Shown in pieces: positions 1-6,624 of a DNA stretch of 10,188 nucleotides (positions within the stretch are counted from its first letter, which is position 1; each line of letters starts with the position of its first letter). Where the stretch lies: contig QMOE01000037.1 of the NCBI GenBank assembly GCA_003648125.1, positions 1 to 10,188 of the forward strand. Reading direction: 5' to 3'. This stretch comes from Chloroflexota bacterium. Its GTDB lineage: Bacteria; Chloroflexota; Anaerolineae; B4-G1. The translations under genes were made by a program, and so were the position numbers. The notes beneath the pieces are model-generated. The model made no database searches. It saw nothing but the letters and a program-made list of their open reading frames with translations, and was not told where the DNA came from.

Positions 1-4
1 CGCT

Positions 5-82
5 TCACTTCGACAGGCTCAGTACAAGGGTTTCGATACAGCCCTTCGGGCCTACTCAACCAGCGCTCGCTGCTGCGCAGTC
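5..82. repeat. Dispersed intergenic repeat-like sequence
   Basis: This stretch has the look of a short dispersed repeat seen between genes in many high-GC bacteria: a 'TTCGACAGGCTCAGTACAAG' block, then 'TTTCGATACAGCCC', a small GCCC-TTC-GGGC hairpin at 41-51, and 'CTACTCAACCAGCG'. It has no coding potential I trust. Assignment as a dispersed repeat rests on recollection of similar intergenic sequences, not on a second copy in this window. Ends are approximate, and the left end may lie outside the window. Confidence 0.4.
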
Positions 83-100
83 GTATCTGTGTTGGATTCT

Positions 101-129
101 CCCAAATCAAATGAAACGCACCCAAATCA
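101..129. promoter_or_regulatory. Possible tandem operator (9-bp direct repeat, 20-bp spacing)
   Basis: CCCAAATCA occurs exactly at 101-109 and again at 121-129, a centre-to-centre spacing of 20 bp, close to two helical turns. It lies 64-92 bp upstream of the start codon at 193. Same-face direct repeats like this fit binding of a dimeric response regulator, but no factor can be named and I see no convincing -35/-10 pair next to it. Chance is a real alternative. Confidence 0.2.
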
Positions 130-192
130 TTTATGTGACTTACTGCTGTTCTGAGATAAATGGACGAATGGATGAATTCGAGGAGTTAAACG

Positions 193-726
193 ATGAAAAA
201 AGGTTACCTGATTATCCTGATCGCTCTGAGTATATTGACCCTGCTCTCACTGGCACTCAACGGCGCGGTCATCCTGACGCTGCTACAGGCGCGGCAGATT
301 GGACTGGGCGCAGTGACAGAGACGCGCTCCACCATCGCCGAGTTAGAAGATATGACCTTTTCTTACACCCTGGCGGTAGACCAGGAGATTCCAATCGCTG
401 TCAGCATCCCCTTCGACGAGCAAGTCACCGTGCCCATCAACACCAGCATCCCCATTGATACCACCGTCACCGTTCCCATCAACGCCGGGCTGCTGGGAAC
501 CTTCGACGTAGACGTACCCATCCGCACCATCGTCCCCATCGACCTCAATGTTTCTGTGCCGATCAGCAAGACAGTGGACATCGCCACCACGGTGCCCCTG
601 GCCGTGGATGTGCCGATAGAAATCCCCATCGCTGATACGCCGCTGGTCGGCTACCTGGACAAACTGGACGCGGCACTGGGGCGGATCGAAGCGCGGCTAG
701 AGAACCCATTTGGCAACCGAAATTGA
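193..726 (+). CDS. Membrane-anchored 14-residue-repeat protein, unknown function
   Basis: A 177-residue protein I cannot assign to a named family. The start at 193 is supported by AGGAG at 181-185, 7 nt upstream. Residues 1-3 (MKK) are followed by a long hydrophobic segment at about 5-32, which fits a signal anchor with the rest outside the membrane. Residues 33-60 are probably helical. Residues 67-136 hold five 14-residue units with Pro-Ile at positions 1-2 and Val/Leu at 12 and 14, suggesting regular beta structure. Residues 151-170 look like an amphipathic helix. There are no cysteines and no catalytic motif is apparent. It stands apart from the downstream operon, which has its own promoter. 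A structural or cell-envelope role is only a guess. Confidence 0.75.
   Translation: MKKGYLIILIALSILTLLSLALNGAVILTLLQARQIGLGAVTETRSTIAELEDMTFSYTLAVDQEIPIAVSIPFDEQVTVPINTSIPIDTTVTVPINAGLLGTFDVDVPIRTIVPIDLNVSVPISKTVDIATTVPLAVDVPIEIPIADTPLVGYLDKLDAALGRIEARLENPFGNRN
391..600 (+). repeat. Five in-frame 42-nt units encoding a 14-residue repeat
   Basis: Codons 67-136 fall into five consecutive 14-residue units starting at residues 67, 81, 95, 109 and 123. All five start with Pro-Ile. Position 12 is Val in all five, and position 14 is Val in four and Leu in one. Units 1, 2 and 4 also share Pro at position 7 and Asp at 9, giving roughly PIxxx[IV]P[IF]DxxVxV. The nucleotide units are diverged, so the conservation is mainly at protein level. 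Confidence 0.7.
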
Positions 727-833
727 AAACCTCGACTGGGTTTTGAGCGATTACGGTCAATGTTCCTGCTGCGCTGCCGGACGCGGGCAGAGTAATAAGC
801 ACATAAGAGGGCAACATGTAGCGCCCTTGCGCC

Positions 834-847
834 GTGACACTTGTCAC
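834..847. promoter_or_regulatory. Perfect palindrome, CRP/FNR-like operator candidate
   Basis: GTGACACTTGTCAC consists of 6-bp perfect inverted arms around 2 nt. Read as half-sites it is GTGA-N6-TCAC, the core of CRP-type sites, although the outer T/A of full CRP consensus half-sites are not matched. It abuts the -35 element at 848. With a start site near 883 its centre falls at about -42, the usual position for class II activation by CRP/FNR-family proteins. The regulator is not in the window, and a repressor of another family could bind the same palindrome. Confidence 0.4.
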
Positions 848-876
848 TTTACAACTAGAGGGGAAAAGGGTATCAT
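848..876 (+). promoter_or_regulatory. Sigma70-type promoter of the oxidoreductase operon
   Basis: TTTACA at 848-853 matches the -35 consensus in 5 of 6 positions and TATCAT at 871-876 matches the -10 in 5 of 6, with an exactly 17-bp spacer. Transcription would start near 883, giving a leader of about 33 nt with AGGAGG at 906-911 before the first gene. This start site argues against using the in-frame ATG at 883. Confidence 0.55.
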
Positions 877-915
877 AAGAATGTGTTTCACGTCAATATT
901 TCGATAGGAGGAACA

Positions 916-1164
916 ATGGCAAAAGGAATGGTCATCATTGACGAGGATCGCTGCAAGGGATGCGGACTGTGTGTGACCGTCTGCCCGGCAAAGATTCTCC
1001 AACTGGCAGAAGGGCGGTTCAATGCCAAGGGATACCGGCCCGTCGAGGTGACGGCCCCCGAAAAATGCACCGGCTGCGCCATGTGCGCCACCATCTGCCC
1101 CGACGTGGTCTTTACAGTGTATCGCCAAAAGCGACACCCCAAACGGGCCGCCGCTACAGCATAG
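916..1164 (+). CDS. 2-oxoacid:ferredoxin oxidoreductase delta subunit (2x[4Fe-4S] ferredoxin)
   Basis: An 82-residue ferredoxin-like subunit that would carry electrons from the catalytic subunits to external ferredoxin. Two complete CX2CX2CX3C cluster motifs are visible: Cys13, 16, 19, 23 and Cys51, 54, 57, 61. Each fourth Cys is followed by Pro, as usual for bacterial-type [4Fe-4S] ferredoxins. I chose the start at 916 because AGGAGG lies 4 nt upstream and residue 1 begins the usual short lead-in (MAKGMVIIDEDRCKGC). An in-frame ATG at 883 would add 11 residues but sits at the predicted transcription start. It is first in a delta-alpha-beta-gamma operon, and its stop overlaps the Shine-Dalgarno of the next gene. 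Confidence 0.9.
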   Translation: MAKGMVIIDEDRCKGCGLCVTVCPAKILQLAEGRFNAKGYRPVEVTAPEKCTGCAMCATICPDVVFTVYRQKRHPKRAAATA

Positions 1165-1176
1165 GAGGGATGAAGA

Positions 1177-2259
1177 ATGACAAAGGAACTATGGGAAGGA
1201 AACGCAGCTATCGCCGAGGCGGCCATCCGTGCTGGCGTGGAGGCTTTCTTCGGCTACCCCATCACCCCGCAGACGGAGGTGCTGGAGCACTTTTCCAAGC
1301 GATTGCCGGAGGAGGGCCGGGTCTTCCTCCAGGCTGAGAGCGAGGTCGCATCCATCAACATGGTCTACGGCGCGGCCTGCGCCGGCGCGCGGGTGATGAC
1401 CTCATCCTCCAGCCCCGGCGTCAGTCTGATGCAGGAGGGCATCTCATACATCGCCTGCTCCGAGGTGCCGGCGGTAGTGACCAACATCATGCGCGGCGGG
1501 CCGGGCCTGGGCAACGTCCAGCCGGCGCAGGGAGACTATTTCCAGGCAGTCAAATCCGCCGGGCACGGCGATTATCACATGATCGCCCTGGCCCCGGCCA
1601 GTGTCCAAGAGACAATTGACATGGTGGTGCTGGCCTTTGATTTGGCGGACAAGTACCGCACTCTCGTCATCATCGTCGCCGATGGCTCCATCGGCCAGAT
1701 GATGGAACCGGCCGAGATGCCCCCTATGCGCCCCGTCCGTCCGCCGGAGGAGCGAGCCTCCTGGGCGCTCACCGGCGCCAAGGGCCGGGAGCACAACATT
1801 ATCACCTCACTCTACCTGGGAGCGGAGGCCATGGAGGCGGTCAACCTGCGCTTGCAGGCCAAGCTGCGCGAGATCGAAAAGAACGAGGTACGCTGGAAAG
1901 AACATAACACCGAGGACGCCGACCTGCTGCTGGTCGCCTTTGGCACCATGGGCCGCGTTTGCCAGACGGTGGTGCGCGAGGCGCGGGAGCAAGGGATCAA
2001 AGTAGGACTTTTGCGGCCCATCACTCTCTGGCCCTTCCCCAGCGACCGCATCACTGAACTGGCCGGACAAGTAAAAGGCATCCTGACGGTTGAGATGAAC
2101 GCCGGACAGATGGTCGAGGACGTGCGGCTGGCGGTCGAGGGGGCCTGCCCGGTGCAATTCTACGGACGGACGGGCGGCATCGTCCCTTTGCCCGACGACA
2201 TCCTGCCCGAATTGAAAAAACTGGCCGCCGACGTCGCGGGCAGCAAGGAGGTTGAATAA
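1177..2259 (+). CDS. vorB: 2-oxoacid:ferredoxin oxidoreductase alpha subunit (VorB/KorA type)
   Basis: A 360-residue alpha subunit of a cytoplasmic thiamine-pyrophosphate enzyme that oxidatively decarboxylates 2-oxoacids to acyl-CoA and reduces ferredoxin. The pyrimidine-binding domain shows GYPITPQTE at residues 26-34, the conserved acidic AESE at 53-56, and the [14 protein letters not shown] and [15 protein letters not shown] blocks at 75-120. A transketolase C-terminal-like domain follows at about 220-345. The length is normal for a separate alpha subunit. AGGAGG at 1163-1168 supports the start. Sequence style is closest to what databases call 3-methyl-2-oxobutanoate dehydrogenase subunit VorB, but substrate (branched-chain 2-oxoacid, 2-oxoglutarate or pyruvate) cannot be settled from motifs. 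Its stop and the next start share one base (TAATG). Confidence 0.92.
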   Translation: MTKELWEGNAAIAEAAIRAGVEAFFGYPITPQTEVLEHFSKRLPEEGRVFLQAESEVASINMVYGAACAGARVMTSSSSPGVSLMQEGISYIACSEVPAVVTNIMRGGPGLGNVQPAQGDYFQAVKSAGHGDYHMIALAPASVQETIDMVVLAFDLADKYRTLVIIVADGSIGQMMEPAEMPPMRPVRPPEERASWALTGAKGREHNIITSLYLGAEAMEAVNLRLQAKLREIEKNEVRWKEHNTEDADLLLVAFGTMGRVCQTVVREAREQGIKVGLLRPITLWPFPSDRITELAGQVKGILTVEMNAGQMVEDVRLAVEGACPVQFYGRTGGIVPLPDDILPELKKLAADVAGSKEVE

Positions 2260-3050
2260 TGGCAAGCGTTGATATTCCTGCCGGTATGGAACAGGTCTAC
2301 GGGTACCCGGAAAGCTTGACCCCGGCTTACACCCACTATTGCCCCGGCTGCACCCACGGGCTGATCCATCGCCTCGTCGCCGAGGTGCTGGATGAACTGG
2401 GCGTGAGGGAGGATACCATCGGCATTGCCCCGGTGGGCTGCTCTGTGCTGGCTTACTATTACTTTAACGTGGACATGGCGGAGGCGGCCCACGGGCGCGC
2501 GCCGGCCATGGCGACCGCCATCAAACGGGTCAGTCCGGACAAGGTAGTCTTTACCTACCAGGGGGACGGCGATCTGGCCTCCATCGGTATCGCCGAGATC
2601 GTCTACTCCGCCAACCGGGGCGAGATGTTCACCACCATCTTTGTCAACAACGCCATCTACGGCATGACCGGCGGGCAGATGGCTCCGACCACGCTGCCGG
2701 GGCAAGTGACCACATCCTCCCCCATCGGGCGGGATGTGGAGACGGCCGGCTTTCCTATGCGGATGGCGGAACTGCTGGGCGGACTCCCCGGCTCTGCATA
2801 CATCACCCGCCAGGCGGTGCTGGATGTACCAGGCATCCGGCGCACCAAGAAAGCGATCAAGCTGGCCTTTCAGGCCCAATTAGCGGGCCTGGGCTTTTCG
2901 ATGGTCGAGATACTTTCCACCTGCAGCACTAACTGGCATTTGACGCCGGTGGGAGCGTTGGATTGGGCTAAAGAAAATATGATACCCTACTTCCCGTTAG
3001 GCGACACCAAAGTGAGCGACGGCGTGCGAGCGCTGAAGGAGGGAAAATAA
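2259..3050 (+). CDS. 2-oxoacid:ferredoxin oxidoreductase beta subunit (TPP-binding)
   Basis: A 263-residue beta subunit carrying the TPP pyrophosphate/Mg site and a proximal [4Fe-4S] cluster. The TPP motif is GDGD at residues 102-105 followed by Asn130-Asn131 and YGMTGGQ at 134-140. Cys28 and Cys31 (CPGC), Cys61 (VGCS) and Cys222 (STCS) are spaced like the cluster ligands described for archaeal 2-oxoacid:ferredoxin oxidoreductase beta subunits. The start overlaps the alpha stop by one base, with AGGAGG at 2246-2251, so the two subunits are probably translationally coupled. The protein lacks the long C-terminal extensions of fused PFOR enzymes. Confidence 0.92.
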   Translation: MASVDIPAGMEQVYGYPESLTPAYTHYCPGCTHGLIHRLVAEVLDELGVREDTIGIAPVGCSVLAYYYFNVDMAEAAHGRAPAMATAIKRVSPDKVVFTYQGDGDLASIGIAEIVYSANRGEMFTTIFVNNAIYGMTGGQMAPTTLPGQVTTSSPIGRDVETAGFPMRMAELLGGLPGSAYITRQAVLDVPGIRRTKKAIKLAFQAQLAGLGFSMVEILSTCSTNWHLTPVGALDWAKENMIPYFPLGDTKVSDGVRALKEGK

Positions 3051-3052
3051 CG

Positions 3053-3592
3053 ATGCAGCAACAAGAAATCATCATCTCCGGCTTTGGCGGACAAGGGACG
3101 CTCTTTGCCGGGCAGTTGTTGACCTACGCCGCGATGGACAGCGGGCATCACGTGACCTGGATTCCCTCCTACGGCCCAGAGATGCGCGGCGGCAAGGCTC
3201 GCTGCACAGTCGTCGTGGCCGACGAGGAGATCGGCTCGCCGCTGGTGCGCCGTCCTAGCGCGGCTGTCGTGCTCAACATTCCCTCGATGGAAGCGTTCGA
3301 GCCGGCGGTCAAACCGGGCGGCGTGTTGGTGGTTAACAGTTCACTGATCCCGCAAAAGAGCGAGCGGGACGACATCCGCATCATCTATATCCCCGCCAGC
3401 GATATGGCGACCGAGATGGGCAACGTCCGCCTGGCAAACGTCATCTGCCTGGCCGCGTTGGTAGAGGCCATCGGCGTCGTATCACTGGATGCAGTGAAGC
3501 AGGCACTGGAGAAACATTTGCCAAAGCGGCACCGTAAACTGCTGGGGCTGAACTATGAGGCAATGGACAAAGGAGCAGCGTTAGTCAAGTAG
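3053..3592 (+). CDS. 2-oxoacid:ferredoxin oxidoreductase gamma subunit
   Basis: A 179-residue gamma subunit of the pyruvate/ketoisovalerate oxidoreductase catalytic-domain family. The glycine-rich GFGGQG at residues 10-15 and SYGPEMRGGKARC at 39-51 are the family hallmarks and help form the CoA-binding region. The start follows AAGGAGGG at 3036-3043 and lies 2 nt after the beta stop. It closes the four-gene operon. No clear intrinsic terminator follows: GGGC...GCCC at about 3594-3610 could form a weak hairpin but lacks a T-run after it. Confidence 0.9.
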   Translation: MQQQEIIISGFGGQGTLFAGQLLTYAAMDSGHHVTWIPSYGPEMRGGKARCTVVVADEEIGSPLVRRPSAAVVLNIPSMEAFEPAVKPGGVLVVNSSLIPQKSERDDIRIIYIPASDMATEMGNVRLANVICLAALVEAIGVVSLDAVKQALEKHLPKRHRKLLGLNYEAMDKGAALVK

Positions 3593-3636
3593 GGCGGGTT
3601 TCTTGCCCACCACTACCGGATCGGGAGAAACGTCCG

Positions 3637-4104
3637 ATGGCTTGGGTGAATACCGCGCCACCGGAACTGGTCGACACCAGCAACTCCCACAAGCAACGAA
3701 GACGACGTGCCGTTGTCACTGTGCTGGCGACGCTGTTGACCGTCGCAACCATCACCATCATCAGCCTGGCCTTTGTGCAAGGCTCGTGGTGGTACGCCTA
3801 CGGGACTGATCGAGACCTGGACAACAAATCACGGGCGCGTGTCGAAGCGATACGGGACGAGGTGGACGCCAGCGGCGCGGCGCCCAAGGCGGTGATGTGG
3901 CTGAACGCGGCGTTGGAACTTGACACCCACCCCAGCGACGTGCGGACCTATCTCCTCGCAGCGCTAGAGATGCTGGAAGCGGCGGATGACCAAAAGCTGG
4001 CCAAAGCTGCGAACGAGTTGCGGGCAATCATTGAGACAATACGGCAGCCTTACTTTGAGAGGGTGATAGAGATCACCCCGTACTCTGTGCCTACGTCAGA
4101 GTGA
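3637..4104 (+). CDS. Single-pass membrane protein of unknown function
   Basis: A 155-residue protein I do not recognise. GGGAG at 3623-3627 supports the ATG at 3637. Residues 1-24 are polar and end in a basic KQRRRR cluster, followed by one transmembrane segment at about 25-48. The positive-inside rule puts the N-terminus in the cytoplasm and residues 50-155 outside. The outer domain looks mostly helical (for example 60-75, 80-93 and 100-135). No catalytic motif or cysteine is evident. It lies 44 nt after the oxidoreductase operon on the same strand and may be co-transcribed, but nothing ties it to that enzyme. Confidence 0.7.
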   Translation: MAWVNTAPPELVDTSNSHKQRRRRAVVTVLATLLTVATITIISLAFVQGSWWYAYGTDRDLDNKSRARVEAIRDEVDASGAAPKAVMWLNAALELDTHPSDVRTYLLAALEMLEAADDQKLAKAANELRAIIETIRQPYFERVIEITPYSVPTSE

Positions 4105-4122
4105 CCGTAGCAAAAAGGGCGA

Positions 4123-4204
4123 GATGACTGGTAACTGCTCAGGTGCCCGGCACTTGAACGATTGCCTTCGAAAGTGCCGGGCACCTGAGCAGTTACGATG
4201 ACTG
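4123..4204. mobile_element. 66-bp IS66-like MITE with 25-bp TIRs and 8-bp target duplication
   Basis: The element spans 4131-4196. Its arms at 4131-4155 and 4172-4196 are perfect 25-bp inverted repeats starting GTAACTGCTC, separated by only 16 nt. It is flanked by an exact 8-bp direct repeat, GATGACTG, at 4123-4130 and 4197-4204, the signature of transposition. IS66-family elements are known for 20-30 bp terminal repeats starting GTAA and for 8-bp duplications, so an IS66-derived miniature element mobilised in trans is the best assignment. It encodes no transposase. Each arm also contains the near-palindrome GTGCC-C-GGCAC. The transcript would form a very stable 25-bp hairpin directly before the ATG at 4198. 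The copied target contains ATGA, so the interrupted gene's start codon is now present twice, at 4124 and 4198. Confidence 0.85.
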
Positions 4205-4563
4205 TACAAATCGGCCTGGCTTTGAGCGGCGGTGGCGCCAAGGGCATCGCTCACGTTGGCGTGCTCAAGGTGCTAGAAGAGGCTCAGATTCCCGTGCACG
4301 TGCTGGCCGGAACCAGCATGGGAGGAATCGTAGCCGCCGCTTACGCTGCTGGCCTATCGCCGGCCGAAATCGAACAGTTTTTCCGCTCCCTGCGCCTGCT
4401 CGACATGGATCAAATAGACACGACCATCAAGGCGGGCGAAGAAGCTGCCCGTCAGTGCTTGCCCGAATTACTCGCATTGCGCGACACGCCGCTGCCCAAT
4501 CGCTGGGCCAGATGGTGGCGCTCGTTGCGCTCATCACACATCTCACGTCAAGATGTACAGTAA
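4198..4563 (+). CDS. Patatin-like phospholipase, truncated (probable gene remnant)
   Basis: A 121-residue N-terminal patatin-like fragment. It has the oxyanion-hole motif GGGAKG at residues 11-16 and the nucleophile elbow GTSMG at 38-42 (Ser40). Patatin-like lipases use a Ser-Asp dyad and are usually about 250-300 residues. The C-terminal half with the DG[GA] catalytic Asp is missing, and residues from about 75 onward do not look like the family. An active lipase is therefore unlikely. The MITE has moved the original Shine-Dalgarno-like AAGGG (4115-4119) 74 bp away and left a second ATG at 4198. Initiation there may depend on reinitiation after the 25-codon frame 4124-4201, whose TGA overlaps this ATG. 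The 3' end overlaps the next gene by 11 nt. It could be called a pseudogene. Confidence 0.65.
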   Translation: MTVQIGLALSGGGAKGIAHVGVLKVLEEAQIPVHVLAGTSMGGIVAAAYAAGLSPAEIEQFFRSLRLLDMDQIDTTIKAGEEAARQCLPELLALRDTPLPNRWARWWRSLRSSHISRQDVQ

Positions 4564-5524
4564 AATTGTCGTCCCACTCGATGGATCAGAATTAGCCGAG
4601 GGCGTGCTACCTCACGTCGCGGAGGTGATTCGCGGACGCGAGAGCCGGGTCTACCTGCTCTCGGCTTCTCCGCTGGCGAAGAGACTGACGCCGGCCGCCG
4701 TAGACGTGCAGCCCGCCTCCGCTACTGTGCCGGAGGACTTGCAGGGCGTCATGCGGGAGCTGATGGAGTATTTGCGGACCACGGCAAAGATGCTAGAGCC
4801 GGCCGCAAGCGATGTGTGGATCGGTGTGCGCTTTGGCCGCCCAGCCGATACAATCCTCGCCTTCGCCGACGAGGTAGAGGCCGACCTGATCGCCATGTCA
4901 ACCCACGGACGCTCCGGTATCCACCGCTGGGTCTTTGGCAGCGTGACCGACCGGCTGTTGCACGGAGCCGCGTGCCCCGTCCTGCTGGTGCGGGCCAGAC
5001 AAACGGACGCGGCCACAGCGCTCTCGTACCAGCGCATCCTGGTGCCGCTTGACGGCTCCGAACCGGCGGAACAGATAATACCTTACGTAAAGGCGCTCAT
5101 CCGTCCCCGCTACACGCGCATCTCGCTCGTCTCGGTACTGACAACCGGGTTGGGGGACCGCACGGTGACGCTGTTGACCAGTTACCCGCCGGGGATGCAG
5201 CTTGCCACCACCGCGCTCCGTCAGGCCGAGGTTCAACTGCGGGTCTATCTGCGCAGCGTGGCCGCCGCACTGCGCGAGCGCGGGGCGATAGTGAGCATCA
5301 ACATCCGGCAAGGTTCGCCGGCCGACGAAATCCTGACCCTTGCCGCCGAGATCGAAGCAGACCTGATCGGTATGACCACGCATGGGCTTTCCGGCGTCAG
5401 CCGCTGGGTATACGGGAACGTCGCCGGGAAGATATTACAAGGGGCGCACAGCCCCGTACTTTTAATACGTCCAACGACGGGCATGGAAACCCGCTCTACT
5501 AAACGAGGAGGAAAAGAAATATGA
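4553..5524 (+). CDS. Tandem-domain universal stress protein (UspA family)
   Basis: A 323-residue cytoplasmic protein made of two UspA-type alpha/beta domains, at about 1-148 and 159-307. Each begins with a KIVVPLDGS or RILVPLDGS strand and ends with an ATP-binding loop: STHG-X9-GS at 116-130 and TTHG-X9-GN at 275-289. The first Gly of the textbook GX2GX9G motif is Ser or Thr in both domains. Such proteins bind ATP and support stress survival, but the specific role is unknown. No Shine-Dalgarno is visible before the ATG at 4553. The start lies inside the 3' end of the patatin remnant, so expression may rely on coupling to it or on a leaderless or weak start. The stop overlaps the next start (ATGA). 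Confidence 0.92.
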   Translation: MYSKIVVPLDGSELAEGVLPHVAEVIRGRESRVYLLSASPLAKRLTPAAVDVQPASATVPEDLQGVMRELMEYLRTTAKMLEPAASDVWIGVRFGRPADTILAFADEVEADLIAMSTHGRSGIHRWVFGSVTDRLLHGAACPVLLVRARQTDAATALSYQRILVPLDGSEPAEQIIPYVKALIRPRYTRISLVSVLTTGLGDRTVTLLTSYPPGMQLATTALRQAEVQLRVYLRSVAAALRERGAIVSINIRQGSPADEILTLAAEIEADLIGMTTHGLSGVSRWVYGNVAGKILQGAHSPVLLIRPTTGMETRSTKRGGKEI

Positions 5525-6621
5525 ACATTGGTATCCCAAAGGAACGCAGAGATTTAGAACGGCGGGTAGGACTGCCGCCACAGGGAGTAGAGTTGCTCAC
5601 TCGCGCCGGCCACACCTGTTACGTGGAGAAGGAGGCCGGACTGGGAGCCGGATTCACCGATTATCACTACGAGCGAGTTGGCGGGCGCATCGTCTATTCC
5701 GGTGAAGAGGTCTATGGCCGAGCCGATCTCGTACTCAAAGCTGTCCGGCCCACCGAGGAAGAGTTGGATTGGCTCCGCGAAGGGCAGACCATCGCCGGTT
5801 TCTTGCATTTAGCCTCCGCCCGGCGGATCAAGATTGAGACGCTGCTGGAAAAGCGCATCACGGCCATAGCCTACGAGACCGTCGAAGAGGACAATGGGAC
5901 ATTGCCGGTACTGCGCACGATGAGTGAAGTGGCCGGGCACATGGCCCCGCAACTAGCCGCTACCTTCTTGCAGAGCAATCACGGTGGGCGAGGCGTGCTC
6001 CTCAGTGGCGTGCCGGGCATCCCGCCAGCCAGCGTCGCTATCTTGGGAGCGGGGACGCTGGGCACGAACGCTGCCCGCGCCTTTCTCGGCTCGGGAGCGA
6101 ATGTATTCCTCCTCGACCGCAAACTGGAAAAACTGCGCCAGATAGACCAACAGTTTAACGGTCGTATCACCACTCTAGTCTCCTATCCCTTTAACATCGC
6201 CCATGTGGCCCGCTTTGTCGAGGTATTAGTCGGTGCGGTGCTGACGCCGGGGGGCAGGTCGCCCATCGTCGTCACCCGCGAGATGGTGCGCTCGATGAAA
6301 AAGGGGGCCGTCATCCTGGACTTTAGCATTGACCAGGGTGGCTGCGTGGAAACCAGCCGGCTCACCACGTTGCGCGACCCCACCTTTATTGAGGAAGGGG
6401 TGGTGCATTTTTGTGTCCCCAACGTGCCCGGATCGGTCCCGCGCACGGCAACCCACGCTTTTAACAATGCCATGTGGCCCTATATTCGCTGCGTCGCCCA
6501 AGTGGGGATTGAGGAAGCAATGAAAGAACTGCCAGCCCTGGCGCGGGGAATCGCCACCAAAGACGGCCAGATCGTGAACGAGGCCCTGGCTGCGGCCTAC
6601 TACGCCGGAACGGGGGAGTAG
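5521..6621 (+). CDS. ald: Alanine dehydrogenase (NAD-dependent)
   Basis: A 366-residue enzyme that would interconvert L-alanine and pyruvate plus ammonia with NAD. It has the residues known from Bacillus-type alanine dehydrogenase: Arg15 and Lys73 for pyruvate binding, catalytic His96, and Asp271 in SIDQGG. The Rossmann fold has GAGTLG at 176-181 with Asp199 at the end of the second strand, favouring NAD over NADP. The length matches the family. AGGAGG at 5506-5511 supports the start, and the 4-nt ATGA overlap couples it to the stress-protein gene. The related N-terminal domain of transhydrogenase alpha subunits is the main alternative, but the alanine-dehydrogenase signature blocks (RTMSEVAGHMAPQ, PGSVPRTAT) fit better. 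Confidence 0.9.
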   Translation: MNIGIPKERRDLERRVGLPPQGVELLTRAGHTCYVEKEAGLGAGFTDYHYERVGGRIVYSGEEVYGRADLVLKAVRPTEEELDWLREGQTIAGFLHLASARRIKIETLLEKRITAIAYETVEEDNGTLPVLRTMSEVAGHMAPQLAATFLQSNHGGRGVLLSGVPGIPPASVAILGAGTLGTNAARAFLGSGANVFLLDRKLEKLRQIDQQFNGRITTLVSYPFNIAHVARFVEVLVGAVLTPGGRSPIVVTREMVRSMKKGAVILDFSIDQGGCVETSRLTTLRDPTFIEEGVVHFCVPNVPGSVPRTATHAFNNAMWPYIRCVAQVGIEEAMKELPALARGIATKDGQIVNEALAAAYYAGTGE

Positions 6622-6624
6622 ACA

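Noticed and set aside
363..629. Minus-strand frame with repeated Met-Gly-Thr units
   Set aside because: This periodicity is the reverse complement of the 14-residue repeat in the plus-strand gene at 193-726, not an independent repeat protein.
821..832. GCGC-CCTT-GCGC inverted repeat just before the operator palindrome
   Set aside because: Only 4-bp self-complementary arms in GC-rich DNA; likely chance and not needed for the promoter model.
883..915. Upstream ATG for the ferredoxin subunit
   Set aside because: It coincides with the predicted transcription start, and the ATG at 916 has AGGAGG at a suitable distance.
2160..2879. 239-codon minus-strand open frame opposite the oxidoreductase alpha/beta genes
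   Set aside because: Antisense to two genes with intact motifs, composition is His/Gly/Arg-rich, and no domain is visible.
4131..4196. Long hairpin read as a transcription terminator for the gene at 3637-4104
   Set aside because: No T-run follows either arm, and the exact 8-bp flanking duplication shows it is an inserted element.
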